From: a candidate division WOR-3 bacterium
Lineage (GTDB): Bacteria > Hydrothermota > Tepidihabitantia > Tepidihabitantales > Tepidihabitantaceae
Length of the DNA: 42,148 nucleotides
Reading direction: 5' to 3'
Assembly (NCBI GenBank): GCA_039801365.1
Contig: JBDRUN010000011.1
Coordinates: forward strand, 1-42,148
The number at the start of each line of letters is the position of its first letter. Within the stretch, counting starts at the first letter, position 1. A program made the translations under genes and the position numbers. Shown here in pieces: positions 25,101-34,210 of the stretch. The notes beneath the pieces were generated by a model. That model saw only the letters and a program-made list of their open reading frames with translations, was not told where the DNA came from and did not search any database.

Positions 25101-26994
25101 CGCCAGTCGTAGCCGGAGCGACAAACAGGTCCACCCAGCCTTGCGAGTTGGTGGCTCCTCGCGCATATGTCTCGGCACCCTTGCGCAGGCAGACCAGCGC
25201 TCCTTTCACCGGCGCAAGCCCATTTCTCACGCCTACTCGGAACACCTGCGGGCCGACAAGAGCTGAATCAGCACAGGTGACAGCGAGATTGCGCGGTACC
25301 TGAGTGAATATCGCCAGTGTCGGGTCACCGAAAAGATTCAGTTCATACACACACCAGCGCCACACCTCCTGCCCCATTGTCAGAGTCTGGAAATGGTCTT
25401 TTGACAATGCGTTCAGGGTCCCGAACTGAGAGGCGTCAGCATTGGTCAGGTGCCGGTAGAACTGCAAATCAAGCATCTCCGAAGGCCCGAAGGCCGGCGG
25501 ATACCCGAACCCGTAGCGCGAGTTCAGACAGCATGCGACGCACCCACCGTTTGCGGCCTTGACCAGTGCCTCAGCCAGGCACTCCTGGCCATCAAACCAC
25601 CCGGACTCGCACGCAATCGAGTTTACGAAATTGAGCTTGGTGAAGCCGTTGGTCAAACTCGGTACCTCGGATGAACTCATCACCGAGAACGTTGTCGGGC
25701 TGCCGTGTGCGGCCACGTGTGCCAGTTGATACCCCTGGTTCATCGCGTTACGGTACACGCCTGACGCTGGATCTTCAAGATGCGCAAACTGCCAACTGGT
25801 CGGGAACAATTCGGCAATCATTCGATTGATGACGCGGCCGTGGAACGGTGAGAACAGCATCGTCGAGCCCAGAAGCAGCTTCCTAAGGCAGGTCGTATCC
25901 TGGTACCGCTCGAACATCGTGTCCTTGGCAAAAAACACCGCCACGTCCGAAGCATTGTCCACCGGCGTGCGGCCGACGAATATGTCGTGGAACAGGTCCA
26001 TCGAATCCGTCATCTCACCAAACAGATTGTTACGGTTTGAGTCCCACGACCCCTGCAAGTCTGCGTAGTAAAAGTCAGTCGCGATGTCGCCGGTATTGCC
26101 CTCGCACACAATTCGCGCCAGCCGGACTGGAACTACTTCCGCATCGCCACCCACAAGCAGCCACTTCAATCCGTGGTTCTTCCAGTAATCAATCACGCAG
26201 TTGCGGATCTTCTCCTGATTGTCCCGGCCCGGATAAGTCGAGTAGACGGAGTCCGTTCTGATAATGACGGTCTTGATGCCTCGCTTGGTCTTCCAGTCGG
26301 CAAAAGGCTGGAATGCACTGGCCAGGCCGCCGGTGGTAATCACCGCCATGTCGCACAGCCAGTCGTCGGTAGTTTTCGTAGCCGGTTGCCAGCGGGCAAT
26401 GTCATTCGGATTTACGACCAGCGTTCGCGCGTACTCTCCCATCAGTCTGACTTGGGACTCATCCAATGCCAAAACCTCGTGCCCCCCGGTCTCGTAACGG
26501 ACTTCGACCCGCATGCGCGTCGCCAGCTCCAGCCGCTTCTCAACCGGGAAATACCGCAACGGCGCTACCTGCACACCTGCGATACGGTATCCGGAAAGGC
26601 ACCCAGTACGGGTGAAGCCAGCCGCTGCGGCCGGATAAGGCCGACCTGCCCGATAGGCCTTATCGTCGGGCCCAACAAACTCCTGCTTTGGCTGTGACAA
26701 TACTTGCGGCCGCTGGCACGGGTGAATGTAGAACTCACCCGGCACCGGCTCCCAGACCGCATCCTTGACCTCGACCGATACCACTTCTGCATCTGGCGGT
26801 ATCGCTACGTTATATGTGGCAATGGGTAAGAGCGGCTCGCCCGGCACCGAAGTCCAGTATTCGCCGGGCAAGGCGACTACGTCGAACCCGTTGGCCTTGT
26901 CGAACACGAACTGCTCAGGCCTGAACTCAATGTCCACGCTGACCAGGCCGGCCGCAGCCAGCACCGGAATCAAGAGAAGACCGATAGTACGCAC
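22114..26994 (-). CDS. Giant secreted C25 (gingipain-like) protease with C-terminal sorting-type domain
   Basis: A 1626-residue secreted protein. It starts at GTG 26994 with AGGAGG 4 nt upstream, and has a signal peptide (VRTIGLLLIPVLAAAG). After a propeptide-like region (about 20-230) comes the caspase-fold C25 domain (about 240-530) with His430 in VAAHGSPTT and Cys462 in NSIACESGW, spaced as in gingipains. Then several Ig/CARDB-like repeats contain D/N-G-(R/K)-LDPGE-x-x-D motifs (about 620-700, 1020-1060, 1150-1200). A lectin/propeller-like segment follows (about 1320-1510, NYTTTNYTNTTLPSS). The end (about 1535-1626) is a FlgD-like Ig domain beginning LSAGPNPM and finishing VAAGVYLVRLATDSGILTRKTLLVR in overall pattern, the T9SS-type sorting signal. 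Downstream of ruvB by 31 bp. The open frame continues upstream into ruvB but the Shine-Dalgarno marks the start. Confidence 0.88.
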   Translation of the reverse strand: MRTIGLLLIPVLAAAGLVSVDIEFRPEQFVFDKANGFDVVALPGEYWTSVPGEPLLPIATYNVAIPPDAEVVSVEVKDAVWEPVPGEFYIHPCQRPQVLSQPKQEFVGPDDKAYRAGRPYPAAAAGFTRTGCLSGYRIAGVQVAPLRYFPVEKRLELATRMRVEVRYETGGHEVLALDESQVRLMGEYARTLVVNPNDIARWQPATKTTDDWLCDMAVITTGGLASAFQPFADWKTKRGIKTVIIRTDSVYSTYPGRDNQEKIRNCVIDYWKNHGLKWLLVGGDAEVVPVRLARIVCEGNTGDIATDFYYADLQGSWDSNRNNLFGEMTDSMDLFHDIFVGRTPVDNASDVAVFFAKDTMFERYQDTTCLRKLLLGSTMLFSPFHGRVINRMIAELFPTSWQFAHLEDPASGVYRNAMNQGYQLAHVAAHGSPTTFSVMSSSEVPSLTNGFTKLNFVNSIACESGWFDGQECLAEALVKAANGGCVACCLNSRYGFGYPPAFGPSEMLDLQFYRHLTNADASQFGTLNALSKDHFQTLTMGQEVWRWCVYELNLFGDPTLAIFTQVPRNLAVTCADSALVGPQVFRVGVRNGLAPVKGALVCLRKGAETYARGATNSQGWVDLFVAPATTGAMALSVSAQNYFPYEMLIPVRGTSNRPALVFAGCRIADGNGRLDPGETVDLFVSVANLGATAATAVTATLRTSSPYLTLTDSTATYGTIAAGDTVEGDAFRVSASSATPLGTLAELLAACSANEGFWEPFFELRVGEATGARGLWLDHDTGNVILSVTCVGSVGTLGPYREGSGMKYPRDAGYGSLYFTSLACGNGPSYVVDRWYGNPSTTYNTDWQIAETLTAVRPPFAADEEYRASFTDAAHTTPKGLRVSQWSGALASSGYRDFVIIEYVLDNQGASAINGLYCGIFSDFDVNNTTSNRVVSDTIRRLTYMMQSSSADPSVGVKLLSPTVAANQSAIDHAVYVQPSGMMTEAVKDSFLRGAIRMPNSNRSANWSCVVSAGPFNLGPGQRQKVAFAFVGGTSEAEIRVRADSAQSWYDKKMPRGVTYLKHTVDDAPPGGNGDGIINPGETVNLPLWVLNRTDGPARGIRGILRKTSADTLVMVLDSLRYFGTVQAGDSAWTGPSGYRFRVSEACTNRYQLPVVLVCRDTFDSNYISPLPLAVGAAQLVPAGVRCWDPRPGGNNNRKLDPGEEADIALGLQNIGLGSAENVSARLRSLDARLVVLDSLGTYGLVRPDSTVFNSADRFHVSAQGSIPRESQIPCSLFVFGTNYAARRLVHLGVGELISTDPIPDGPRTPSRYYAYDDCDTLYVSRPDYQWVEISAVGTRINFSHNDAVVVVNLPTGFGPLRYYGQRYTQISVSADGWIVPGNYTTTNYTNTTLPSSSAPPGAICGNWDDLYPGYSSQGYVYYYHDAANHRFVVEFDSVKYYDSSVRDKFEFVFYDTTRSGPTGDNSFDVQYMTANEYTSSTVGLQDQTRAIGIQCLFDGSYHKAASQIVPGRAIRYTTDSVQTGIREQGVGGKTDRLELSAGPNPMHRQSVISVVLPKPGQVRLAVCDIAGRVVKTLADTRLDRGQYSFVWDCRNDAGKPVAAGVYLVRLATDSGILTRKTLLVR

Positions 26995-27025
26995 GTTACC
27001 TCCTGTGCCGTGGTTTCCCGGCATC

Positions 27026-28057
27026 CTATTCAAGTTCAAGTTCTGACTGGAACGAAGCCGCGGGCCGGCGTCTGAAGTGTTGGTATGCAAGCTTGGTCGC
27101 CATCCGGCCGCGCGGAGTCCTCTGCAGGAACCCTTCCTGCACCAGGAAAGGTTCGTATACTTCTTCGATTGTGCCGGTGTCCTCGCCCACTGCAACCGCA
27201 AGCGACGATATACCGACCGGGCCACCGTTGAATTTGTCAATCACCGTCAGCAGAATCTTCTTATCCATCTCGTCCAGTCCGCGGGTGTCCACATCCAATT
27301 GAGCAAGGGCGAATTCGGCAATCTCTTTGTCCACTCGTTCTTTGCCGTGCACCTGAGCAAAGTCCCGCACCCGACGCAAGAGCCGATTGGCGATTCGCGG
27401 GGTGCCCCGGGCGCGCCGGCCAATTTCCATTGCACCATCATCATCAACCGGGATGCCAAGAATCCGGGCTGAACGTTCAACGATTTCCACCAGGTCCTCA
27501 GCCGGATAGTAGTCCAGCCGGAAAGACATGCCGAACCGCGAACGCAATGGTGCGGTAAGAAGACCGGACCGGGTCGTTGCGCCAACCAACGTAAACCGGA
27601 CAAGGCTCAACCTTTCTGACCGCGCACCCGGGCCTCGGTCGAGCATCACATCAATTGCGTATTCCTCCAGCGCCGGGTATAGAAACTCCTCCACTGCCTT
27701 ATTGGTCCGATGAATCTCGTCAATGAAGAATATGTCGCCTGCGGCCAGGCCGGTGAGAATTCCGGCCAAGTCCACTGGCCGTTCAAGAATCGGGCCGGAG
27801 CTGCACCTGATGCGTGTACCCATCTCCTGCGCAATAATATAGGCGAGAGTGGTCTTGCCCAATCCAGGCGGCCCGAAGAACAGAACGTGTTCTAAAGGTT
27901 CCTCCCGCATCTTCGCCGCCTCGATAAATACCCGCAGGTTTTCCTTTAGCTTCTTCTGGCCGATAAACTCCGAAAGCCGCAGCGGTCTTATCTGTTCCTC
28001 CACTGCCGCTTCGCCGTCCAGTCGTCGGCCGGTAACGAGTCGCTCTTTTGGGGCCAT
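27026..28057 (-). CDS. ruvB: Holliday junction branch migration helicase RuvB
   Basis: The AAA+ motor (343 residues) that drives branch migration with RuvA. Near residues 20-35 is the [12 protein letters not shown] start; Walker A is GPPGLGKTT, Walker B is FFIDEIHR, sensor 1 is [17 protein letters not shown] with the arginine finger, and the C-terminal winged helix ends with [17 protein letters not shown]. All standard. Third gene of ruvC-ruvA-ruvB; ruvA ends 5 nt upstream. Confidence 0.98.
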   Translation of the reverse strand: MAPKERLVTGRRLDGEAAVEEQIRPLRLSEFIGQKKLKENLRVFIEAAKMREEPLEHVLFFGPPGLGKTTLAYIIAQEMGTRIRCSSGPILERPVDLAGILTGLAAGDIFFIDEIHRTNKAVEEFLYPALEEYAIDVMLDRGPGARSERLSLVRFTLVGATTRSGLLTAPLRSRFGMSFRLDYYPAEDLVEIVERSARILGIPVDDDGAMEIGRRARGTPRIANRLLRRVRDFAQVHGKERVDKEIAEFALAQLDVDTRGLDEMDKKILLTVIDKFNGGPVGISSLAVAVGEDTGTIEEVYEPFLVQEGFLQRTPRGRMATKLAYQHFRRRPAASFQSELELE

Positions 28058-28062
28058 GCAGC

Positions 28063-28623
28063 TTATGGCTGTTCAGCAAGCGCCTGTTTGAGCACGTATT
28101 CTAGGGTCGCGCCCGGTCCGGGTTTCACCCGTTCCAGCCGCGCGCGGGCCTCACGGTTAGTCAAGCCCAAACCGACCAGAGCCTTGTGCGCGTCGGCGAA
28201 CAGCGGCTCGGCTGCTTCGGTCGGTGCCGTCTGCTCTTTCAGTTCTTCCATCAGCCGTTGCGCCTTTTTCGGCCCGATACCGGGCACAGTTCGGATGACG
28301 TCAATCTCGCCGCGGGCAATCACGCTCCTGATTTCGTCCGGTCTGAACCGCGAGAGCAGATTCAGACCCGCCTTCGGCCCGACACCCCGCACCGAGGTGA
28401 TAAGCACGAACACGTCGCGCTCTGCTTTGTCGCAAAATCCATAAAGGTCAGCCCCCTCGCGGGTGAATCGGGTAACAACAAGCAGTTCGGCGGCGTCGCC
28501 AATCTTCCCCAGTTGGCGCGAAGTCGAAAGCGGCACACCGAGCTCGAAGCCGATACCCTGGCAGTCGAGCACGACCCGCGTCGGCTCCTTCTCTGCGAGC
28601 GTACCGCGCAGCCGCGCAATCAT
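28063..28623 (-). CDS. ruvA: Holliday junction DNA-binding protein RuvA
   Basis: RuvA (186 residues) forms the tetramer that holds the four-way junction. An N-terminal OB fold ([21 protein letters not shown]) is followed by helix-hairpin-helix pairs ([18 protein letters not shown] and [18 protein letters not shown]), then a C-terminal RuvB-binding helix bundle. Its ATG overlaps the TGA of ruvC. Length is slightly below the usual 195-205 because of a short linker. Confidence 0.97.
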   Translation of the reverse strand: MIARLRGTLAEKEPTRVVLDCQGIGFELGVPLSTSRQLGKIGDAAELLVVTRFTREGADLYGFCDKAERDVFVLITSVRGVGPKAGLNLLSRFRPDEIRSVIARGEIDVIRTVPGIGPKKAQRLMEELKEQTAPTEAAEPLFADAHKALVGLGLTNREARARLERVKPGPGATLEYVLKQALAEQP

Positions 28624-29126
28624 CGTCTAGTTTGTCCTGTCGGCAGTCTTGCCGAAAGGCAGTACGCCGCCGCCAGGGCATCCGCGGCATGCTCAGGAAC
28701 CCGATTATCAAGACGGAGCAGATGTTTGATCATATAGTTCAACTGTTGCTTTGAGGCCCGGCCTGAACCAGTAACCGCAAGTTTGACCGTAGCCGGCGTA
28801 ACCTCCCGGACCGGAATCTTCCGGCGACCAAGCACCGCAAGAATCACGCCCCTTGCCTCGGCCGAGAGCAACACGCTCCTTGCTCCGCCGCCCTTGAAAA
28901 ACAGGCTTTCAATTGCGCAGTGTTCCGGCTGGTTGCGCCGTAACACCCGGTCAAGCCGCGCCGCAAGCCCGGCTAGCCGTTCGGCTACGCTTTGGTGGCG
29001 GTCGGTTGCAATGACGCCGAAATCAAGCACGCAACTGTCTTCTAGCACGCCGTAGCCGGTGGCCGAAAGTCCGGGGTCAATCCCAATGATTCTTGCTGCG
29101 GCCGAACGTGTCGGACTGCCAGTCAC
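28620..29126 (-). CDS. ruvC: Holliday junction resolvase RuvC
   Basis: RuvC (168 residues from GTG 29126) is the endonuclease that resolves Holliday junctions. Catalytic acidic residues are visible in IIGIDPGLSATGYG, CAIESLFF and HAADALAAAYC. The conserved KLAVTGSGRASKQQ loop, which contacts DNA, is intact. An ATG at 29171 would give 15 extra residues with no counterpart in the family. The start has no strong Shine-Dalgarno. Yeb C lies 160 bp upstream, so a separate promoter is possible but I see none convincing. Confidence 0.95.
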   Translation of the reverse strand: MTGSPTRSAAARIIGIDPGLSATGYGVLEDSCVLDFGVIATDRHQSVAERLAGLAARLDRVLRRNQPEHCAIESLFFKGGGARSVLLSAEARGVILAVLGRRKIPVREVTPATVKLAVTGSGRASKQQLNYMIKHLLRLDNRVPEHAADALAAAYCLSARLPTGQTRR

Positions 29127-29287
29127 ATTAGGACGGCACGAACGAACCTGGAAACAAGGCCAAGGCAGCAAGTCCCAAGTGACAAAGTTCGAAATTCGGC
29201 TCGCAACTTACTAAATCCCAGTTGGTTAGCTCTTTCCACTTTGTCTACCGTGGTCGGCGCTCATCTCGGGTTCACACCCTTTTGATC

Positions 29288-30043
29288 TTACTGGGAGGCT
29301 GACACGCGTTCGAGAACCTCATCCGGAATATCGAAATTGGCATACACCTGTTGCACCTCCTCAAGGTCCTCGAGCATCTCGACAAGCTTCAACACGCGGG
29401 GTGCATCTTTCTCGCTCACCGGCACCGTGTTAGAAGCCATTTGCGTGGCCTCGGCACTCAGCCACTCGATACCGGCTTCCTTGAGCTTCGCCTTGACCGC
29501 CTCAAAGTTGGAAAGCGAAGTAATCACCGAATAACCGCTGTCATCGGTTTGGACATCGTCGGCCCCGGCCTCGAGTGCCAGTGCGAGAACCGTATCCTCA
29601 TCCGCCTTGTCCTTCGGAATGACAATCAGACCCTGGGGTTTGAACTGCCAGGCCACGCACCCGGCCGCGCCCATCGAACCGCCGTACTTCTCAAACACAT
29701 GCCTTACTTCAGCTGTGGTACGGTTCTTATTATCGGTCAGCACTCGTACCAACAAAGCCACACCTGCCGGACCATATCCCTCGTAGATTACTTCTTCGTA
29801 GGCAACCCCCGGCAATTCACCCGTCCCTTTCTTGATCGCCCGCTCGATGTTGTCTGCCGGCATGTTGATTGCTCGTGCCGCTTCAATCGCAGTCCGCAAC
29901 CTCGGATTGCCATCCGGATCGCCACCGCCCATCTTGGCCGCGGTCGTTATTTCCCGAATCAGCTTAGAAAAGGCCTTGCCCCGGGCTGCGTCGGCCTTGC
30001 TCTTCTTATGCTTAATGGTTGCCCATTTAGAATGTCCGGACAT
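29288..30043 (-). CDS. yebC: YebC/PmpR family protein (translation/transcription regulator)
   Basis: A 251-residue member of the YebC family, a three-domain cytoplasmic protein linked to regulating gene expression and to translating difficult motifs. The N-terminal MSGHSKWATIKHKKSKAD is diagnostic, followed by EITTAAKMGGGDP, the INMPADNIERAIKKGTG helix and the YEGYGPAGVALLV strand. A Shine-Dalgarno AAGGAGG lies 7 nt upstream of ATG 30043 and a consensus promoter lies at 30078-30105. YebC next to ruvC is a widespread arrangement. Confidence 0.97.
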   Translation of the reverse strand: MSGHSKWATIKHKKSKADAARGKAFSKLIREITTAAKMGGGDPDGNPRLRTAIEAARAINMPADNIERAIKKGTGELPGVAYEEVIYEGYGPAGVALLVRVLTDNKNRTTAEVRHVFEKYGGSMGAAGCVAWQFKPQGLIVIPKDKADEDTVLALALEAGADDVQTDDSGYSVITSLSNFEAVKAKLKEAGIEWLSAEATQMASNTVPVSEKDAPRVLKLVEMLEDLEEVQQVYANFDIPDEVLERVSASQ

Positions 30044-30077
30044 TACTTTCCTCCTTGGGAACTGAGGTCACGTCATT

Positions 30078-30105
30078 ATTCTAGGTGGAGCTTGGACGCT
30101 GTCAA
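30078..30105 (-). promoter_or_regulatory. Promoter of yebC
   Basis: On the minus strand TTGACA (30105-30100), 16-bp spacer, TAGAAT (30083-30078), then a leader of about 28 nt with AAGGAGG. Identical in boxes and spacing to the divIVA and tRNA-Thr promoters. Confidence 0.8.
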
Positions 30106-30174
30106 TCGGCAATCCGCGGGAACTTAAGCTCGAACCGGAAGCCCGGACGACTCTTGAACCCGAAGATTCTCCGA

Positions 30175-30203
30175 TTGACTACTCAGACTGTGGGTTCTAG
30201 ACT
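30175..30203 (+). promoter_or_regulatory. Promoter of the PorU-like gene, leaderless
   Basis: TTGACT (30175-30180), 17-bp spacer, TAGACT (30198-30203). The ATG at 30211 begins 8 bases after the last base of the -10, the normal position for transcription start, so the message would be leaderless. Confidence 0.6.
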
Positions 30204-30210
30204 AAGCTGG

Positions 30211-33200
30211 ATGGCAAGCCGGCTTGCGCTGCTGTTCTTACTGTCACTGCCCGTTTCGGCCAGTGTCGTCGTAACAAAGTCGGATTCCAGGGGTGTCGCC
30301 TTCAGGTACGAGCCGGGCGAACCGGTTCTTGATTTTGGATTCCAAGTCTCGGATTCGGGGGTACCTGGAGTCCGGCAGGTAAAGGTCACCTTTCCAGATG
30401 CGGACAACCTGGCCGGGCCGGGTGAAATTGACCTGCCCGTCAAGGTGGTGCGCGTCGGCATTCCGCAGACCGGCGGTGCAAAGCTCAGTTTCAGAACCGG
30501 ACCGGTGCACGAGTACAGAGGAATAATTGTGCCAACAGCGGTACCAGTCGGCATCGGAAATGGAGGGCGGGAAGCAGTGAGTTGGAATAGCGGTCAGAAT
30601 CCAAGTGACCAGATGCAGGTACCGGTGGTTGAGCTCAGGCCGGTTCAACAGTTGCGGGATATCAGGTTTGTCGAAGTCCGGATCATGCCGGCGGTGTATC
30701 GCCCTGACACAAAGACGCTTGCCATTCATGAGTTGATCGAGGTAGAACTGACGTTCGATTCCGCAATCAGAAACCGGGAATCGCAAACCCAGCATCCCAA
30801 GACCGACCCACTAGACCCGGTCATAGGCCAGATGCTCCTGAACGGCAAACAGGCGCTGAATTGGAAAGTCGGACATGAAACTGACCGGCGCTGTTTCTTT
30901 GACCGGGCACCATACTGGGTGAAGATAAAAGTTGACAGTACCGGGCTTTACCGCATCCTGGGCAGTGCTCTCGAAGCCGCTGGAGCAAACATCGCCACGA
31001 TTGACCCGAACACTCTGGCCCTGTTCTCTGTGGGCGAACATGACCCGGAAAAACCGTTTCCAGACACAATGTGTGAGGTTCCGATGCTAGTGACCGGCGA
31101 TGAAGACGGTCGGTTCGACCGCCAAGACAAAATCATCTTCTACGGCCTGGCCGCGCGGCACTGGACAAGCGCCGGCTCGAACTTTGTCACGAACTACTAT
31201 ACCCGGTACAACGCGTACTGGCTTTCCTGGGGCGGCCGACCTGGAAAAAGAATCATGCAAGGATTTGGACCGGATACCAGTGAAACCCGGATTCTTCGCG
31301 ACGGCCTGGAAAAAGTTCGCCGGGAACAGGATACTGACTGTCCGGCCCGGTCAGGACTGCTGTGGATATGGCGCACCCTAACCAAAGACTCCTACCGCCA
31401 GGAGACAAGACTTGACATCGAGCTCCAACTTCCCAATCCGGTTGTGATTGAGCGCATCTCAGGCCGGCTGTATTCCGAAAGCATGGCCAATTGCCTTGCC
31501 CTCTACCTCAACCATCGGCTCCTTGATACGTTCCGTTTCGACGTTGCCGGGCCGTCTGAGCCGAAGGACTTCTCGGTCCAATCCGGGCTGCCAGCCAACT
31601 TCTCAAGCAACAAACTTACGCTGGTACTAACCGGTGACGGTGCCAAGAAGGTACACTTGGACTATCTGGAAGTGGAATACCGCCGCCGGCTTTCGCTCTA
31701 CCGCGGGCAGCTACATTTCATTGTGCCGGATACAGGTACGTTCCGTTTCGAAGTCTCTGACGTCCCGGCCCGACCGCTTATTATTGACGTGACTGACCGG
31801 TATGCTCCAAGGATGAACGACGGCTTCGAACAGACAGACAACAAGGTGCGTTTCTGCTACCGGGTGTGGCGGCCGACTGAGTTCTGTATCGCGACCGAGG
31901 ACCAGCTTCTGGCACCGGCAAGCATGTCGCTCCGCCAGCCGGGCAAAATTAGGTCCGGTGCGGTACAAGCCGACTATTGGGTCATCACACCGGCTGAGTA
32001 TCTGCCCGCAGCAACGCGACTCGCCCGGTACCGCTCCGACAATGTTGCCGGGTTCCCTGGCTGCCGCACGCGGGTCGCGGTCCTTGAAGACATCTACGAC
32101 GAATACGGATTCGGCATGGAAGAACCAGGTGCTATCAAGTGGTTCCTTGCTGATAAGCGGCCGGCCTATGGACTCCTGTGCGGGGACGCAACCTATGACT
32201 ATCTGAACAACCTGAAAAGGCAGCAGAATCCAGGCGTACCGGCGTACGAATTCGGGTTCGGATTAGACCCAAGCGGAATCCAGGGGCTCCTCACCCAGGC
32301 CTACGATGCATGGTATGCCGACTTCGATGGCAACGGCAGCAGCCCGGACATGATCCTTGGCCGGGTCACCTGTCGGACTGGACAGGAACTGGCCAAGTTC
32401 GTGGACAAACTTGTTGCCTACGAGAAGGAGCCAGCTGGAATGTGGAACAAGCGGTTTCTGCTCCTGGCCGATGACGAATGGCAGGGCCGCGGAAGTCCGG
32501 ACCCGATTTCATTCGGCCACATCCGGCAGGCTGAAGGAATTTCGGTTCTACCCGGCTCGCTTATGGAGCCGGTCAAGGTGTACCTGACCGAGTACCCGTT
32601 TACGGGCATCAAGAGCAAGGCCCAAGCCAAGCTCGAACTTCTGCGTCAACTTGTACGTGGCTGCTTGGCGCTAGTATTCTTCGGCCACGGTGATGCGTTT
32701 GACCTGTGTCACGAGAGCGTGTTCAACGTCTCGGAGGTGGATAAGGTCGAGAACGGCCCAAGATTACCATTCTGCTTCTTCGGCAGTTGCAGCGTCGGCC
32801 GGTTCGAGGACACGCGCTATGAATGTATTGCCGAGGAACTTGTGCGCCGGCCAGACGGTGGCGCGATTGCAACCGTCGCTGCGACCAAGGCAACCGCCTC
32901 GGGCGTGAACGAAGTTTTCTGTCGGCACATGTTCGTGCCGCTTTTCCGAGACTCCGCGCCTGAACCGGTCATTGGTACTGCGTTCTACGCGGCGTGGCCG
33001 GTGAACCGAATCTATCACCTGTTCGGCGATCCGGCAACAAGAATCCGCCGACCTCGGCGGTCAACTCAGAACCTAACCGTCTGGCCCGACACACTGCAGC
33101 CCGGGATACATATCAGGGCAAGGACGATAGTTGAGCTACCAGAAGCAGTTTTCTCGTGGACTGCATTCGGCCCACGACGGTACAGAATCTATCGGTCAGA

Positions 33201-34104
33201 ACGGGGCGAGACCGGATACTATCTGCCCGGGCTGGAGCTCAGCCGGGGCAACGGCCAAACACGCACCGGCCAACTGGGGTTTACAGTACAGTTTCCACTT
33301 GGTGTGCCGCTCGATACTGTTTTCGTCGGCGACGGGTTCTACACGCCGGTACCAAAGACGTGCCGGGTTAGCGTCTCGCTCGGCTGTGACTCAGCCGACG
33401 TCTCGTTGCTCGCGGACACGCTCGCCTTTGGTACAGAGCCGGTGCCAAGCACCGACCGGACCGGGCCCAAGGCAACTCTGTTCTTTCAAGACAAAGTACT
33501 TGAAGACAACTGCCAGGTGCCGGCCAGATTTGTTCTCGAAGGCGTGGTTTCTGACAGCTCCGGAGTCATGACCTGCCGAATTCCCGGTTACGAACCGCTA
33601 TTCTTCGTAAACTCCCGGGAGAACGAAACTGACCTGACCGACGTCCTAGTATTTGATGATAGTTCGAGTACGACCGCCCGGTTCCGTCTGGCAGTGAAAC
33701 TGGACGGCCCTTTCGACACCCTATGGGTAATCGCGGCCGACAACGTTCTCAATCGCAGCATCACAAGCATGGTGGTAAAGCCAGTACTGACCGACCAGCG
33801 CCTCGTGCTGGATTCCACGCTTGTGTATCCCAACCCGGTCAGACGGGAAGCGTACTTCACTTTTCGGCTCAACCGGGCCGCGTCAGTACGAGTAAGAATA
33901 TTCACGCTCCAAGGCAGGATGCTGCGCGACCTCGGCGACATTACCGGTGTGTTCGGCTATAACCAGGTAATCTGGGATGGCAAGGACCGTGACGGTCAGA
34001 TGCTTCCCAACGGCGTGTACCTTGTATCGCTCAGCGCACGAACGGCCGGGCCGACTGGCGCTGATGCGGTTTCAGTCCGGGAGCGATTTCTGGTCCTACG
34101 CTAG
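30211..34104 (+). CDS. porU: PorU-like C25 protein (T9SS sortase-type)
   Basis: A 1297-residue secreted C25-clan protein. ATG 30211 begins a signal peptide (SRLALLFLLSLPVSAS). The N-terminal region (about 20-330) has the PorU/gingipain propeptide-type pattern, with VEVRIMPAVYRPDTKTLAIHE near 155-175. The C25 domain follows (about 600-960) with His826 in FFGHGDAF and Cys860 in FGSCSVGRFED; the interval of 34 is like gingipains. An Ig-like region and a FlgD-type Ig domain (about 1210-1297: VYPNPVRREAYF, GYNQVIWDGKDRDG, LPNGVYLVSL) close it. PorU cleaves C-terminal sorting domains and attaches cargo to the surface. The PorV-family gene that follows 106 bp later matches the conserved porU-porV pair. 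An upstream ATG at 30085 adds 42 unlike residues and lies before the promoter. Confidence 0.82.
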   Translation: MASRLALLFLLSLPVSASVVVTKSDSRGVAFRYEPGEPVLDFGFQVSDSGVPGVRQVKVTFPDADNLAGPGEIDLPVKVVRVGIPQTGGAKLSFRTGPVHEYRGIIVPTAVPVGIGNGGREAVSWNSGQNPSDQMQVPVVELRPVQQLRDIRFVEVRIMPAVYRPDTKTLAIHELIEVELTFDSAIRNRESQTQHPKTDPLDPVIGQMLLNGKQALNWKVGHETDRRCFFDRAPYWVKIKVDSTGLYRILGSALEAAGANIATIDPNTLALFSVGEHDPEKPFPDTMCEVPMLVTGDEDGRFDRQDKIIFYGLAARHWTSAGSNFVTNYYTRYNAYWLSWGGRPGKRIMQGFGPDTSETRILRDGLEKVRREQDTDCPARSGLLWIWRTLTKDSYRQETRLDIELQLPNPVVIERISGRLYSESMANCLALYLNHRLLDTFRFDVAGPSEPKDFSVQSGLPANFSSNKLTLVLTGDGAKKVHLDYLEVEYRRRLSLYRGQLHFIVPDTGTFRFEVSDVPARPLIIDVTDRYAPRMNDGFEQTDNKVRFCYRVWRPTEFCIATEDQLLAPASMSLRQPGKIRSGAVQADYWVITPAEYLPAATRLARYRSDNVAGFPGCRTRVAVLEDIYDEYGFGMEEPGAIKWFLADKRPAYGLLCGDATYDYLNNLKRQQNPGVPAYEFGFGLDPSGIQGLLTQAYDAWYADFDGNGSSPDMILGRVTCRTGQELAKFVDKLVAYEKEPAGMWNKRFLLLADDEWQGRGSPDPISFGHIRQAEGISVLPGSLMEPVKVYLTEYPFTGIKSKAQAKLELLRQLVRGCLALVFFGHGDAFDLCHESVFNVSEVDKVENGPRLPFCFFGSCSVGRFEDTRYECIAEELVRRPDGGAIATVAATKATASGVNEVFCRHMFVPLFRDSAPEPVIGTAFYAAWPVNRIYHLFGDPATRIRRPRRSTQNLTVWPDTLQPGIHIRARTIVELPEAVFSWTAFGPRRYRIYRSERGETGYYLPGLELSRGNGQTRTGQLGFTVQFPLGVPLDTVFVGDGFYTPVPKTCRVSVSLGCDSADVSLLADTLAFGTEPVPSTDRTGPKATLFFQDKVLEDNCQVPARFVLEGVVSDSSGVMTCRIPGYEPLFFVNSRENETDLTDVLVFDDSSSTTARFRLAVKLDGPFDTLWVIAADNVLNRSITSMVVKPVLTDQRLVLDSTLVYPNPVRREAYFTFRLNRAASVRVRIFTLQGRMLRDLGDITGVFGYNQVIWDGKDRDGQMLPNGVYLVSLSARTAGPTGADAVSVRERFLVLR

Positions 34105-34153
34105 GCGAGAAGAAACCCGATGGAACGAACTAACTGCGGACCCCTGTCTTACT

Positions 34154-34181
34154 TTGACTTCGACCCGCGGCCTCTTATAAT
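34154..34181 (+). promoter_or_regulatory. Promoter of porV
   Basis: TTGACT (34154-34159), 16-bp spacer, TATAAT (34176-34181). A Shine-Dalgarno AAGGAG at 34196-34201 precedes ATG 34211. porV therefore has its own promoter although it follows porU. Confidence 0.78.
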
Positions 34182-34210
34182 CTATTTTCGAACATAAGGA
34201 GACCTAGTCT

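Noticed and set aside
26995-27240. Upstream extension of the giant C25 protease frame
   Set aside because: It overlaps ruvB in another frame; a strong Shine-Dalgarno fixes GTG 26994 as the start.
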